Shown here one piece after another: positions 1-8,074 of a stretch of 64,000 nt of DNA (positions are counted from its first letter, which is position 1; each line of letters begins with the position of its first letter). The DNA comes from Variimorphobacter saccharofermentans. GTDB taxonomy: Bacteria > Bacillota > Clostridia > Lachnospirales > Lachnospiraceae. The stretch spans positions 494,001-558,000 of the forward strand of contig NZ_JACEGA010000001.1 in assembly GCF_014174405.1 (NCBI RefSeq), written 5' to 3'. The translations under genes and the position numbers were made by a program. The notes beneath the pieces were generated by a model. That model searched no databases. It saw only the letters and a program-made list of their open reading frames with translations, and had not been told where the DNA came from.

Positions 1-1
1 G

Positions 2-322
2 AAGATCCCTTCTGCAATCAAAGTAATTGAAGTAGCACCTCAACCTGTATGTCCTGCTTCAACCATTGCGGTAACCGGTTCCTCCATTAACATTACAGAT
101 AATACGCCGAAGATCGTATATGAGTATACGGTGGTTAAGGCATCCACCGGTACCATTGATGTCAGAGCATTAAAGTGGACCTCAATTAAGCCCGGTAAGC
201 CAGTTACAGTAAGTAAGACATCAAAAGGTGATCGAATTCTGGTTCGTGTAAAGAGCTACACAGATGCCACGACGAAGCAGATCATTCCTGCATCAACCTA
301 TAGAGAATTCACGGTTTCATAG
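2..322 (+). CDS. C-terminal end of a probable secreted/surface protein (partial)
   Basis: An open frame enters from the left edge and ends at TAG 320-322, giving about 106 residues. It is rich in Thr, Val, Ser and Lys with alternating beta-like segments (for example AVTGSSINIT and KPGKPVTVSKTSKGDRILVRV), as in Ig-like or S-layer-associated modules of secreted clostridial proteins. No catalytic motif is visible. The true start lies outside the window, and the first internal ATG (131) is not a credible start because the frame is open through it. A strong hairpin follows. The product and function are not identifiable from this fragment. Confidence 0.6.
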   Translation, partial: KIPSAIKVIEVAPQPVCPASTIAVTGSSINITDNTPKIVYEYTVVKASTGTIDVRALKWTSIKPGKPVTVSKTSKGDRILVRVKSYTDATTKQIIPASTYREFTVS

Positions 323-405
323 AATAATTGGACAAGAAACAATGATATCATGCTAAGTAATACGATAGAAAGTACGCTTTGCGAACTTACTATTGACATG
401 AATAT

Positions 406-455
406 AAGGGTCTGTATATCGTAATGGAAGATCACCTTACGATATACAGACCCTT
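406..455. terminator. Bidirectional intrinsic terminator
   Basis: A perfect 19-bp stem (aagggtctgtatatcgtaa at 406-424 against its complement at 437-455) is followed by a T-rich stretch on the plus strand and preceded by A-rich sequence for the minus strand. It lies between convergent genes and could serve both. Confidence 0.85.
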
Positions 456-521
456 TATTGTGCTATACATCTCTTTGTTTATTATCAATCATACTCCTTG
501 AAGTATATTCATATTATCACA

Positions 522-1490
522 TTATTCAGGTCGCTGGAATTCAATCATCTTTGCTCCCAGAACTCCATTCTCCTCAGCAAAATTACACATATGGGTGATA
601 TAGTCATCCTTGACTTTATCCGAATCAAAGCTATATGCAGTTCTCCTGGTATAAGCTCCTTTCGTTGGATTATGAAAATACTCTTCAACGATGACATAGT
701 CTGTGTTTTCGTTGAGTACGAAGGTATCCGGGCTTTCTATGGTGTAGGGGGTTGTAAGTAGAACTTCATCATAAGAATTTATTTCTTTTATTAGAATTTT
801 GTCAACCACATCATTCACCACAACATGGATCTGATATTTATAAGTAATTGAATTTGTTTTTCCATTCACTGTTCTCTTGATGGTGCTGTCTATGGATTGT
901 GAAAAGGAGTTCCCGGCATTATCGTTAGAAGCCATAAGGCCTGTGCTATTTCCGATTATGGTATAATAAGAACCGTCTTCCCTAAGATATACGGGGTTAA
1001 CATAAATGATTTCATTGATGTACGGTGATACATACAGAGTTGCCTCACCGCCGTTTATTTCACCGTCGTCAGTAACATTCACACTGTGCTTTACGTCATG
1101 AAGTCCATTTGCGCATAAACCGGTACTGACAGTATTACCTTGTTCATCTTTTTCATCAATAAATCCCATAAAATATCCATCAAGACCTTCAAAGATTACA
1201 GAATTGCCTTCATCGGAGAGAACACCCTCATATATTCCATTTGCTTGAAATGGATTATCATTGATAATAGAAATGTTTCCACTTGAATCTATTTTGTAAT
1301 CATCACGATCTAATTTGATTTCAGTCACTGGTTGTTCAGGCCAGCCTATGGTAACAAATACTCCTGCCAGTATGTCACCAGATTTCTTTGTACTGTCTCC
1401 ATCTATTGCCAGCTGACATCCGACAGTTGTAGAAATCAGCATTAGAATTATTAAGAATAGGGCACAGCGCCTTGTATTTCTACTCTTCAT
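522..1490 (-). CDS. Predicted lipoprotein, unknown function
   Basis: A protein of 322 residues. The start is chosen at the ATG of MKSRN, which has a GGAGG nine bases upstream; an in-frame extension further upstream overlaps the regulator gene and lacks a site. The N-terminus has Arg/Lys residues, a hydrophobic stretch (ALFLIILMLI) and a lipobox-like TVGC around residue 24, so it is probably exported and lipid-anchored. The rest is polar and beta-rich with no motif I recognise. It overlaps the upstream HTH gene by 11 bases, indicating translational coupling in a three-gene operon with the membrane protein. Family unknown. Confidence 0.7.
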   Translation of the reverse strand: MKSRNTRRCALFLIILMLISTTVGCQLAIDGDSTKKSGDILAGVFVTIGWPEQPVTEIKLDRDDYKIDSSGNISIINDNPFQANGIYEGVLSDEGNSVIFEGLDGYFMGFIDEKDEQGNTVSTGLCANGLHDVKHSVNVTDDGEINGGEATLYVSPYINEIIYVNPVYLREDGSYYTIIGNSTGLMASNDNAGNSFSQSIDSTIKRTVNGKTNSITYKYQIHVVVNDVVDKILIKEINSYDEVLLTTPYTIESPDTFVLNENTDYVIVEEYFHNPTKGAYTRRTAYSFDSDKVKDDYITHMCNFAEENGVLGAKMIEFQRPE

Positions 1491-1710
1491 CGATATCATC
1501 CTCCAAATTCCCATCGCTGGAGAGAATATCTCCAACATCACATTGTAAATAGTAACATATTTTATTCAACGTATTGAAGCGTACACCCTTTGCCTTGCCG
1601 CTTCTGAGCGCGGATAAATTTGCTTCGGTAATATTAATCAGCTTACATAGCTCCTTTGATGTCATATGACGTTCCTTCAGTTTCTCGTCTAAGTGTACAG
1701 TGATAGCCAT
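1480..1710 (-). CDS. Small HTH transcriptional regulator, YozG/Cro-CI-like
   Basis: A protein of 76 residues. Residues about 10-65 form a Cro/C1-type helix-turn-helix of the YozG kind (MTSKELCKLINITEANLSALRSG, then FNTLNKICYYLQCDVGDIL), followed by an acidic tail. The start at ATG 1710 is preferred over an upstream in-frame ATG because GGAGG lies just before it. It sits between a polytopic membrane protein and a lipoprotein in one minus-strand operon. HTH proteins of this kind are commonly paired with small membrane proteins. It may autoregulate through the inverted repeats upstream of 2721 (inference). Confidence 0.85.
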   Translation of the reverse strand: MAITVHLDEKLKERHMTSKELCKLINITEANLSALRSGKAKGVRFNTLNKICYYLQCDVGDILSSDGNLEDDIDEE

Positions 1711-1743
1711 AATTACCTCCATTCTGTTTTCATCTGCTATATG

Positions 1744-2721
1744 CTAAATGATCATTTCATTCTCTTCATATAGTTCCTTTGTTTCCTTGAAAAATCCTGA
1801 TAGTATCATAGCGGAAATCGAGATTACTAATGGAGCCAGTGAGACATTCAATACGATGGAAGTATCGTTTAGTTGGCTGGAGAATACAAGCTGGAATAAG
1901 TTAAGAGCTATGTTACATCCTACCGTAAGGAATGCGGTACGTCTACTAAACATACCCATGCGTTTTGCCGCTTCAACTTCTTCCTCCTGTTTGTGCTTTG
2001 TAGATATGGTGGTCAGCAGTACAATTCCGGATACTAAGGTGACAATCGTGAATAGAACCGGAACCGTTTTCAATACGAAGGACAGCAATACGTAGACCTG
2101 GTTCATCTGTGTGCCTGTTGTAAATGATCTCTGGTCAATTTGTGAGAATAGCTCAAAAGTCGAAAAATATCCTAGTAGAAAGGTATACAGGATCGAAATG
2201 ATATAGAGAAGAACTTGTAAACGCCTACATAGAAAGATCATTCTATTTTCTTCCTTCTCCTGTGAGAGAGTGGTGAGCATTCTAATGATCAAATACCCTA
2301 TGACAAGAGTAAAGAAGATAATTGCCAGGGAAAGCCTGACTATGGACAGAGCTGATTCATCCATAAATAACTCGGGTACGTGACGATACATCAGATTAGG
2401 ATTAACAAACAGAAAAAGCATATAAAAGCTATATATACTGATAATCGGAAGAAGAATATCTGAATAGTTCAGTTGCTTGCGTAGCTTCCGGAAGACAAGC
2501 CAGAAGATAGGCGTAAGGCATAATAGAGCATATATGATCAGTGCTATGATATTGCCAATAGAAGACTGCAGGGACAGACAACGAAGCCCCTTTCCGATAA
2601 GGTCAAAAGGTATGTAGAGTAGAAGAATAGCTTCTTCCATCCCAATATAATATTTCATGAAAAGGGATAGAGCGATGGCTGCGATACCTTCTATCAATAA
2701 GGCCACTAATATTTTTTTCAT
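1744..2721 (-). CDS. Polytopic membrane protein, unknown function
   Basis: A protein of 325 residues with about eight hydrophobic segments (for example ILVALLIEGIAAIALSLF, NIIALIIYALLCLTPIFWLVF, LSLAIIFFTLVIGYLII, VPVLFTIVTLVSGIVLLTT). It is thus an integral membrane protein with short loops and a charged cytoplasmic tail. The start ATG at 2721 follows GAGGTGAAGAT. It is the first gene of a three-gene operon with the HTH regulator and lipoprotein. It resembles the general layout of DUF2975-type proteins paired with YozG regulators, but it is twice their usual length, so I do not assign that family. Confidence 0.75.
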   Translation of the reverse strand: MKKILVALLIEGIAAIALSLFMKYYIGMEEAILLLYIPFDLIGKGLRCLSLQSSIGNIIALIIYALLCLTPIFWLVFRKLRKQLNYSDILLPIISIYSFYMLFLFVNPNLMYRHVPELFMDESALSIVRLSLAIIFFTLVIGYLIIRMLTTLSQEKEENRMIFLCRRLQVLLYIISILYTFLLGYFSTFELFSQIDQRSFTTGTQMNQVYVLLSFVLKTVPVLFTIVTLVSGIVLLTTISTKHKQEEEVEAAKRMGMFSRRTAFLTVGCNIALNLFQLVFSSQLNDTSIVLNVSLAPLVISISAMILSGFFKETKELYEENEMII

Positions 2722-2735
2722 ATCTTCACCTCAAA

Positions 2736-2754
2736 ATTATTGTTTTACAATAAT
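2736..2754. promoter_or_regulatory. Candidate operator, perfect inverted repeat
   Basis: ATTATTGT, three bases, then ACAATAAT forms an 8+3+8 palindrome touching the -10 and transcription start region of the promoter above. A second repeat (aaaattat at 2764-2771 and ataatttt at 2781-2788) flanks the spacer. The position suggests a repressor site, possibly for the HTH protein of the operon (inference). Confidence 0.45.
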
Positions 2755-2781
2755 AATATATGTAAAATTATCGTTTGTCAA
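2753..2781 (-). promoter_or_regulatory. Sigma-A promoter of the membrane protein/HTH/lipoprotein operon
   Basis: On the minus strand TTGACA (2781-2776) and TATTAT (2758-2753) are separated by 17 bases. The -35 lies inside the last codons of the hydrolase remnant, so the operon is separately promoted. Confidence 0.65.
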
Positions 2782-3340
2782 TAATTTTGGAAAGAAAATA
2801 CTCGATAACCATCGTATTGATATCATCCGATATCTCGTGATTGATGCCATGACCCACGTCGGATATGAATTTTGCATTCATTCCATATTGTTCGAGCAGA
2901 GCTTTGCCACCAAGTTTAGCAAAAGGATCCGCTTCTCCAACTAGATACATACATTTCTCCTTGAGACTTAGAACCTGCTCATCAGTAAAGCCAGTGACCT
3001 TATGATAGCCCATAGCCATTCTGTTAAAGCCGCGTAATAGGTATGTATAATGATCCAGGATTAAGGGATTTTGGGTGAACACAGCATAGTTTTTGCCAGT
3101 AAGCTTTATTAAGAGTTTCACAATATTCTTCTTGGTGGGCAACAGTGCTTCCGGACAAAATACTTTAATAATGGTTTTCATAGGACTGGAACCTGTACTC
3201 ACGGGGACACTGGAGGCTAGTGCCAGCATCTTCTTTACTCGTTCCGGCCTCATAATTGCATAATACTGAATTAAATAACCTCCATTAGAAACACCAATCA
3301 TATTCACCTGGTTTAGGTTCTGAATGTGATAAGTAACTGA
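2768..3340 (-). pseudogene. 5'-truncated alpha/beta hydrolase
   Basis: The open frame begins right after an in-frame TGA at 3343-3341 and gives about 190 residues; a GTG at 3307 is the first listed start. It contains the nucleophile elbow GVSNGG near its N-terminus, then the acid region (YLVGEADPFAKLGG) and the catalytic His region (SDVGHGINHE) near the C-terminus. Alpha/beta hydrolases normally have about 80-100 residues (strands, oxyanion loop) before the elbow, and these are missing here. No ribosome binding site precedes the GTG. It is probably a decayed gene rather than a short enzyme. Confidence 0.6.
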
Positions 3341-3343
3341 TCA

Positions 3344-3588
3344 AGGTGCTCATTACAGGCAATTGCAATAGACTAGTGACTGCTTATAAAATGGCAGATA
3401 ATAGATTGTAGAAATTTATGTTTAGATTTTATTGATTATTGAAAAGCATAATCATAATCTGATTTTCAAGCTATTACAAAGAAAGTTTTGAAAACATAAA
3501 AAGTACTTATAAAGAAAACTAAGCTTGTGGCATCATTTATAGGTGACTTACTGATTTTCTACACGAGCGATATCTAAGGAGAAAAATT
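3344..3588. other. AT-rich intergenic stretch
   Basis: About 245 bases between the hydrolase remnant and the methyltransferase. I see no further hydrolase coding sequence, no RNA gene and no clear terminator. Only the AGGAG site just before 3589 is recognisable. Confidence 0.5.
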
Positions 3589-4563
3589 ATGCAATATACA
3601 AAAAAAACAAAGTGGAATGAAATAAAGAAGAAATATAACTACGTCGTTGCATGGGGGACAGGATCACTGTTTCAGATGAATTATAGGAAAGAATACTATC
3701 CACTTGATCTGTTGGTTGATGGAACAGAAAAGCAAGTAGGGATGAAATTTGATGATTTAACGATTTGTGGACCAGATAAGATAAGTACTGATAAGAATGA
3801 TAAAGTGCTGATTGTTATTTACACTATTTATGAATACGATATTTTAAATAAAATCAGCGAATTAGGAATCAATGCAGATACAATCATTTATAATTTACTA
3901 ATAATTGAAGAAGCGGGTGACAGAAAGGTTCCGTTTTGGAATGGAAAGCATGCTGATGACATGATTTTATTAGAGCTGGTTAATAGACTGGGTTTTAATA
4001 AAAAGAAATATCTTGATATCGGTGTTTGTCATCCAATCATGAGAAATAACACATATTTATTGAATGAATTTGGATGGACAGGTGTTCTTGTAGAACCTAA
4101 TCCTATTTTTCGAGAATTAATTAATATATATCGTAAGAATGATTTATTACTAGAATGTGGAGCAGGAAGTTCAAATGGAATGTTACAATACTATTCATTT
4201 CCTGACCATCTTGGCTACGGAACATTTGAGAAAAAAATCGGAGAAATTAGGGAAAAATCTGGATTGGCTTGTGTAAAGTTACAAATACCAATAATAGGAA
4301 TTAATACAATTATAGAAGAGTATTTTGAAACATACCCTGCTATAATTGATATTGATATTGAAGGAATGGATTATGAGATATTGAAAGTATTGGATACGAA
4401 GAAATATCCGGTAGAGATCATTATGTGTGAGACGCAAGGAGATGAAGAAAAATATTGCAATATGATGAGTGAAAAGGGATATTTAAAGTATGCAAGTGTT
4501 GGAGAAAATACAATTTTTCTAAGACAGGATATTATACCGAATGGGTTATTTGCAATAAAATAA
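3589..4563 (+). CDS. FkbM family methyltransferase with N-terminal Rossmann-like segment
   Basis: A protein of 324 residues. Residues about 135-310 show the FkbM methyltransferase pattern: YLDIGVCHPIMRNNTYLL (SAM-binding loop), GVLVEPNP, ECGAGSSNG and IDIDIEGMDYEILK. Residues 1-120 contain a GTGS glycine motif (YVVAWGTGS) typical of the nucleotide-binding-like segment often fused to sugar or polysaccharide enzymes. It probably O-methylates a cell-surface glycan. The start has an AGGAG site. It is isolated, clearly more AT-rich than its neighbours, and not in an operon, which suggests a horizontally acquired orphan. The substrate cannot be told. Confidence 0.8.
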   Translation: MQYTKKTKWNEIKKKYNYVVAWGTGSLFQMNYRKEYYPLDLLVDGTEKQVGMKFDDLTICGPDKISTDKNDKVLIVIYTIYEYDILNKISELGINADTIIYNLLIIEEAGDRKVPFWNGKHADDMILLELVNRLGFNKKKYLDIGVCHPIMRNNTYLLNEFGWTGVLVEPNPIFRELINIYRKNDLLLECGAGSSNGMLQYYSFPDHLGYGTFEKKIGEIREKSGLACVKLQIPIIGINTIIEEYFETYPAIIDIDIEGMDYEILKVLDTKKYPVEIIMCETQGDEEKYCNMMSEKGYLKYASVGENTIFLRQDIIPNGLFAIK

Positions 4564-4629
4564 AAGAAAATAGGAATAATTATATTTACAACATATGTAA
4601 AATAGTTAAATGTGAGAAATAATCCAAAA

Positions 4630-4672
4630 TAAAAAAGACCACAAACCCATTTATGCGGGCTTGTGGTCTTCA
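4630..4672 (-). terminator. Intrinsic terminator of guaA
   Basis: An aagaccacaa...ttgtggtctt hairpin lies just after the guaA stop, with an A-run at 4629-4636 that reads as a U-tract on the minus strand. It may also end the convergent FkbM gene. Confidence 0.8.
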
Positions 4673-4677
4673 TTTAT

Positions 4678-6213
4678 CTATTCCCACTCAATCGTTGCCG
4701 GGGGCTTACCTGTAATGTCGTAGCAAATTCTATTTACATGTTTTACTTCGTTTACAATTCGATTGGAGATCCTACCAAGCAGTTCCCAGGGAAGCTCTGC
4801 AAATTCTGCAGTCATGAAATCGGTGGTCGTTACGGCTCTTAAGGCTATGGTATAATCATAGGTTCTTTCGTCACCCATAACACCAACGGAACGAAGATTA
4901 GTAAGTACAGCAAAGTACTGACCGATGCTTCGGTCTAAGCCTGCTTTTGCGATTTCCTCACGATAGATATAGTCTGCATCCTGAAGGATGGCAATCTTCT
5001 CAGGAGTAACATCTCCGATAATACGGATCGCAAGGCCGGGACCGGGGAAAGGCTGTCTGAATACCAGCTTCTCTGGTATACCGAGCTCCAGACCAACCTT
5101 ACGAACCTCATCCTTAAATAGGTTACGAAGGGGTTCGATAATTTCCTTGAAGTCAACATAATCAGGAAGACCGCCTACGTTATGGTGGCTTTTGATAACG
5201 GCTGATTTACCCAGACCACTTTCGATAACGTCAGGGTATATGGTTCCCTGAACGAGGAAATCAACGGTACCAATCTTCTTGGCTTCCTCTTCAAAGACAC
5301 GAATAAATTCTTCACCAATAATTTTTCTTTTCTGTTCCGGTTCACATACACCGGCTAATTTATCATAAAAGCGTTGCTGTGCATTTACACGAACAAAGTT
5401 CACATCAAATTGCTTTGTGAAGATTTCTTCCACTTCATCCCCTTCGTTCTTACGAAGTAAGCCATGATCCACAAAGATACAGGTGAGCTGCTTACCCACT
5501 GCTTTGCTGATCATAACAGCAGCGACGGAGGAGTCCACACCACCGGAGAGTGCACATAGAACCTTTTTGTCACCGATTTTCGCCTTCAGATTGGCTACTG
5601 CCTCTTCTGCAAAGGAGGACATAACCCAATCGCCGTTGCAATTACATACCCGATATAAGAAGTTATGAAGCATCTTTGTACCTTCCGGAGTATGAACAAC
5701 TTCCGGATGGAATTGTACGCCATACAGGTTTCTTTCGGTATTTTCGATTGCTGCGATAGGGCAGGAATCAGAACTGGCTACGACTGTGAAGCCGGCAGCA
5801 GGCTTTTCAATATAATCCGTATGGCTCATCCAACAGATGGTATTGGTGGTAACCTCTTTAAATAAATTGGAGGAGTCGGATACCGTAATCTCTGTTCTGC
5901 CATATTCTCTTACCGGAGCTTTTGATACTGTTCCACCCAATAAATAAGTCATAAGCTGGCAGCCATAGCAAATACCGAGAACGGGTATTCCAAGGGAGAA
6001 GATACCGGGGTCGATGCTCGGTGCATCAGGCGCATACACGCTCGCAGGACCTCCTGTGAATATAATACCCTTTGGAGCGATTTCTCTAATACGGTCCAGG
6101 CTGGTAGTATAGGGAAGAACCTCACAATAAACATTACATTCTCTGACTCTTCTGGCAATCAACTGATTATATTGGCCTCCGAAGTCAAGTACAATAACCA
6201 TTTCTTTTTCCAC
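4678..6213 (-). CDS. guaA: GMP synthase (glutamine-hydrolysing)
   Basis: A protein of 511 residues, the normal length of bacterial GuaA, which aminates XMP to GMP using glutamine and ATP in the cytosol. The N-terminal class I amidotransferase domain has the nucleophile Cys82 in GICYGCQLM and a downstream HPE triad segment. The ATP-pyrophosphatase domain has the P-loop [12 protein letters not shown]. The C-terminal dimerisation domain ends in the conserved PPATIEWE. The start is GTG 6213, with AGGAGG seven bases upstream. It is monocistronic, with a hairpin after the stop. I looked for a purine riboswitch upstream and saw none. Confidence 0.98.
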   Translation of the reverse strand: MEKEMVIVLDFGGQYNQLIARRVRECNVYCEVLPYTTSLDRIREIAPKGIIFTGGPASVYAPDAPSIDPGIFSLGIPVLGICYGCQLMTYLLGGTVSKAPVREYGRTEITVSDSSNLFKEVTTNTICWMSHTDYIEKPAAGFTVVASSDSCPIAAIENTERNLYGVQFHPEVVHTPEGTKMLHNFLYRVCNCNGDWVMSSFAEEAVANLKAKIGDKKVLCALSGGVDSSVAAVMISKAVGKQLTCIFVDHGLLRKNEGDEVEEIFTKQFDVNFVRVNAQQRFYDKLAGVCEPEQKRKIIGEEFIRVFEEEAKKIGTVDFLVQGTIYPDVIESGLGKSAVIKSHHNVGGLPDYVDFKEIIEPLRNLFKDEVRKVGLELGIPEKLVFRQPFPGPGLAIRIIGDVTPEKIAILQDADYIYREEIAKAGLDRSIGQYFAVLTNLRSVGVMGDERTYDYTIALRAVTTTDFMTAEFAELPWELLGRISNRIVNEVKHVNRICYDITGKPPATIEWE

Positions 6214-6441
6214 TTGTTGACCTCCTAATATTCATTTGTTTCAGTATTTAACGATCATTTACTAAAAATGTAGATACATAATACAACAAATTTCATAAAT
6301 ATGCTAGCCTAAATATTGTTTTCTTTCTAAGATATCATATTTCATCGAATATTGTCATATGGGAACGACTATAAATTAGGAGCAGGATGACTGACTTAGA
6401 GTTAATTATAACTATATTATTAAAATAATTCGATAATACTA

Positions 6442-6470
6442 TTTACAAATATACAATATCATGTTATTAT
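6442..6470 (+). promoter_or_regulatory. Candidate sigma-A promoter for the Hpt-like gene
   Basis: TTTACA (6442-6447), a 17-base spacer and TATTAT (6465-6470). This places the transcript start about 45 bases before the preferred ATG at 6522. Confidence 0.5.
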
Positions 6471-6521
6471 TATAAAAATATTACAATATCTGGTACTTTA
6501 ATGGAAAGGTTTGGTGCGATT

Positions 6522-7016
6522 ATGAAGGGGGAAATTACGCAGGAGATGTTTGCGCTTGTTCCGGAGATTGATTTTTCTTTCGGCATTCGCTATTTTCTTG
6601 GCAATATGGAAAACTATACGCGTGCGCTTCTGTCTATTCTGAAAAGTATCAAATCAAAGCTTCCGTTACTTCAATCCATGGTATTATCAGAGGAGTATGA
6701 GGGCTTACGGACCATTATCCAGACCTTGCGTAAGATGTTGAGTAATGTAGGAGCAACAGAACTGGCAGAGTCTACATATGAACTAGAGACATCATTACTA
6801 AATAATGATACGCGCATGGTGAAGGAATTGCTATCAAGATATATTGAAGAGATCGTTGTATTCTCTGACCACCTTGAGGAGCTATTAAGCAAAACGGAGG
6901 TTAAGGTGAAACCGTTGGAGGAGAATGGACAGACTTCCTTCTTAAATTATGATTTTTCTAAGACCAAAGAGAGTATTAAACGAACCTCCGATTTACTCGG
7001 TAGGAAAATAATATAG
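6522..7016 (+). CDS. Hpt-domain-like helical protein lacking the phospho-histidine
   Basis: A protein of 164 residues (ATG 6522 chosen because GGAAAGG precedes it; ATG 6501, seven codons earlier, lacks a site). It is helical throughout. Residues about 30-100 match the four-helix layout of a histidine phosphotransfer (Hpt) domain: a preceding helix (GNMENYTRALLSILKSIKSKL), then LRTIIQTLRKMLSNVGATELAEST. This aligns with the canonical HxLKG...vGA pattern, but Gln replaces the phosphoryl-accepting His. It may be a scaffold or pseudo-Hpt. The assignment is by pattern only. Confidence 0.5.
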   Translation: MKGEITQEMFALVPEIDFSFGIRYFLGNMENYTRALLSILKSIKSKLPLLQSMVLSEEYEGLRTIIQTLRKMLSNVGATELAESTYELETSLLNNDTRMVKELLSRYIEEIVVFSDHLEELLSKTEVKVKPLEENGQTSFLNYDFSKTKESIKRTSDLLGRKII

Positions 7017-7034
7017 TTGACGCTTTACTACCCT

Positions 7035-7080
7035 GAAACAGGCACTATCTTTCCGCTGACAAAAGATAGTGCCTGTTTCT
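7035..7080 (+). terminator. Intrinsic terminator
   Basis: gaaacaggcactatctt pairs with aagatagtgcctgtttc around a short loop, followed by a short T-rich tail. It ends the Hpt-like gene. Confidence 0.75.
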
Positions 7081-7125
7081 CTTCAAGTAATGCAACAAAA
7101 GTATCGTAGTTGGGTAAGATATATA

Positions 7126-7154
7126 TTGCATTTTCTCTGGGTTTCTATTATAGT
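7126..7154 (+). promoter_or_regulatory. Candidate sigma-A promoter of the epimerase gene
   Basis: TTGCAT (7126-7131), a 17-base spacer and TATAGT (7149-7154), about 85 bases upstream of the start codon. Confidence 0.5.
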
Positions 7155-7240
7155 AAAGAAGAGGTATATACAAATTTGATACAGTGTATGTAAAGTTACG
7201 TACAACTTGTAATTGATGAATGATACGGAGGCAGATAACG

Positions 7241-7942
7241 ATGCTGGAAAAGTTGAAAAAGGAAGTATATGAAGCAAATATGGAGCTCCAGGCAAAAGGG
7301 ATGGTAATCTATACTTGGGGTAATGTAAGTGGAATCGATAGAGAGAAAAATCTGGTAGTAATTAAGCCAAGTGGAGTGGATTATGATACCATGAAGCCGG
7401 AGGATATGGTTGTTGTGGATTTTGATGGCAATGTCGTAGAAGGACATTATAAGCCATCCTCCGATACAGCGACTCATTTGGTCCTTTATAAAAAGTATCC
7501 GCAGATTGGAGGAGTAGTGCATACCCATTCTACCTGGGCGGTAGCCTTCGCACAGGCCGGAATGCCGATCACTGCATATGGAACCACCCATGCGGATTAT
7601 TTCTATGGAGATATTCCATGTACCCGTGAATTAACAGAGAAGGAAATTAACGAAGCCTATGAATTGAACACAGGCAATGTTATTGTAGAGACCATAGGGG
7701 ATAATGATCCGATGGCAATCCCCGGAATTCTTGTGAAAAACCATGGCCCCTTCGCATGGGGAAAGACACCTGCCGGCTCCGTATATAATACGGTAGTATT
7801 GGACAAGGTGGCAGAGATGGCTTATAAAACAATGATGATTAATCCGGATGTGAACAGGGTATCCCAGTACCTGTTAGATAAGCATTATTTTAGAAAACAT
7901 GGAGCCAATGCATACTACGGCCAGGGATCAGAAGATCACTAA
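7241..7942 (+). CDS. araD: L-ribulose-5-phosphate 4-epimerase (class II aldolase family)
   Basis: A protein of 233 residues, the usual AraD length. Start ATG 7241 is preceded by CGGAGG; an upstream in-frame ATG at 7220 overlaps that site. Family signatures are visible: [10 protein letters not shown] (phosphate loop), [21 protein letters not shown], the zinc-binding [13 protein letters not shown], the second His/Asp segment GTTHADYF and the late KNHGPFAWG. It interconverts L-ribulose-5-P and D-xylulose-5-P in pentose use. It stands alone, with no araA or araB nearby, so a related sugar-phosphate epimerase or aldolase role cannot be excluded. Confidence 0.85.
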   Translation: MLEKLKKEVYEANMELQAKGMVIYTWGNVSGIDREKNLVVIKPSGVDYDTMKPEDMVVVDFDGNVVEGHYKPSSDTATHLVLYKKYPQIGGVVHTHSTWAVAFAQAGMPITAYGTTHADYFYGDIPCTRELTEKEINEAYELNTGNVIVETIGDNDPMAIPGILVKNHGPFAWGKTPAGSVYNTVVLDKVAEMAYKTMMINPDVNRVSQYLLDKHYFRKHGANAYYGQGSEDH

Positions 7943-7968
7943 GAGTAATCACTAAGAATAATCACATA

Positions 7969-8030
7969 AAAACAATCAGGTATATCTTTATTGGAAGAAT
8001 TCCTAACAAGATATATCTGATTGTTTTTTA
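7969..8030. terminator. Bidirectional terminator between araD and parC
   Basis: aacaatcaggtatatctt (7971-7988) pairs with aagatatatctgattgtt (8008-8025), flanked by A-run and T-run. It serves the convergent araD and parC. Confidence 0.85.
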
Positions 8031-8074
8031 TAACTATTTATCGATTAATACGTTTCTTATCTTACTATGGTGAC

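Noticed and set aside
6214..6440. A possible purine riboswitch upstream of guaA
   Set aside because: None of the conserved loop sequences or the three-way junction pattern could be found.
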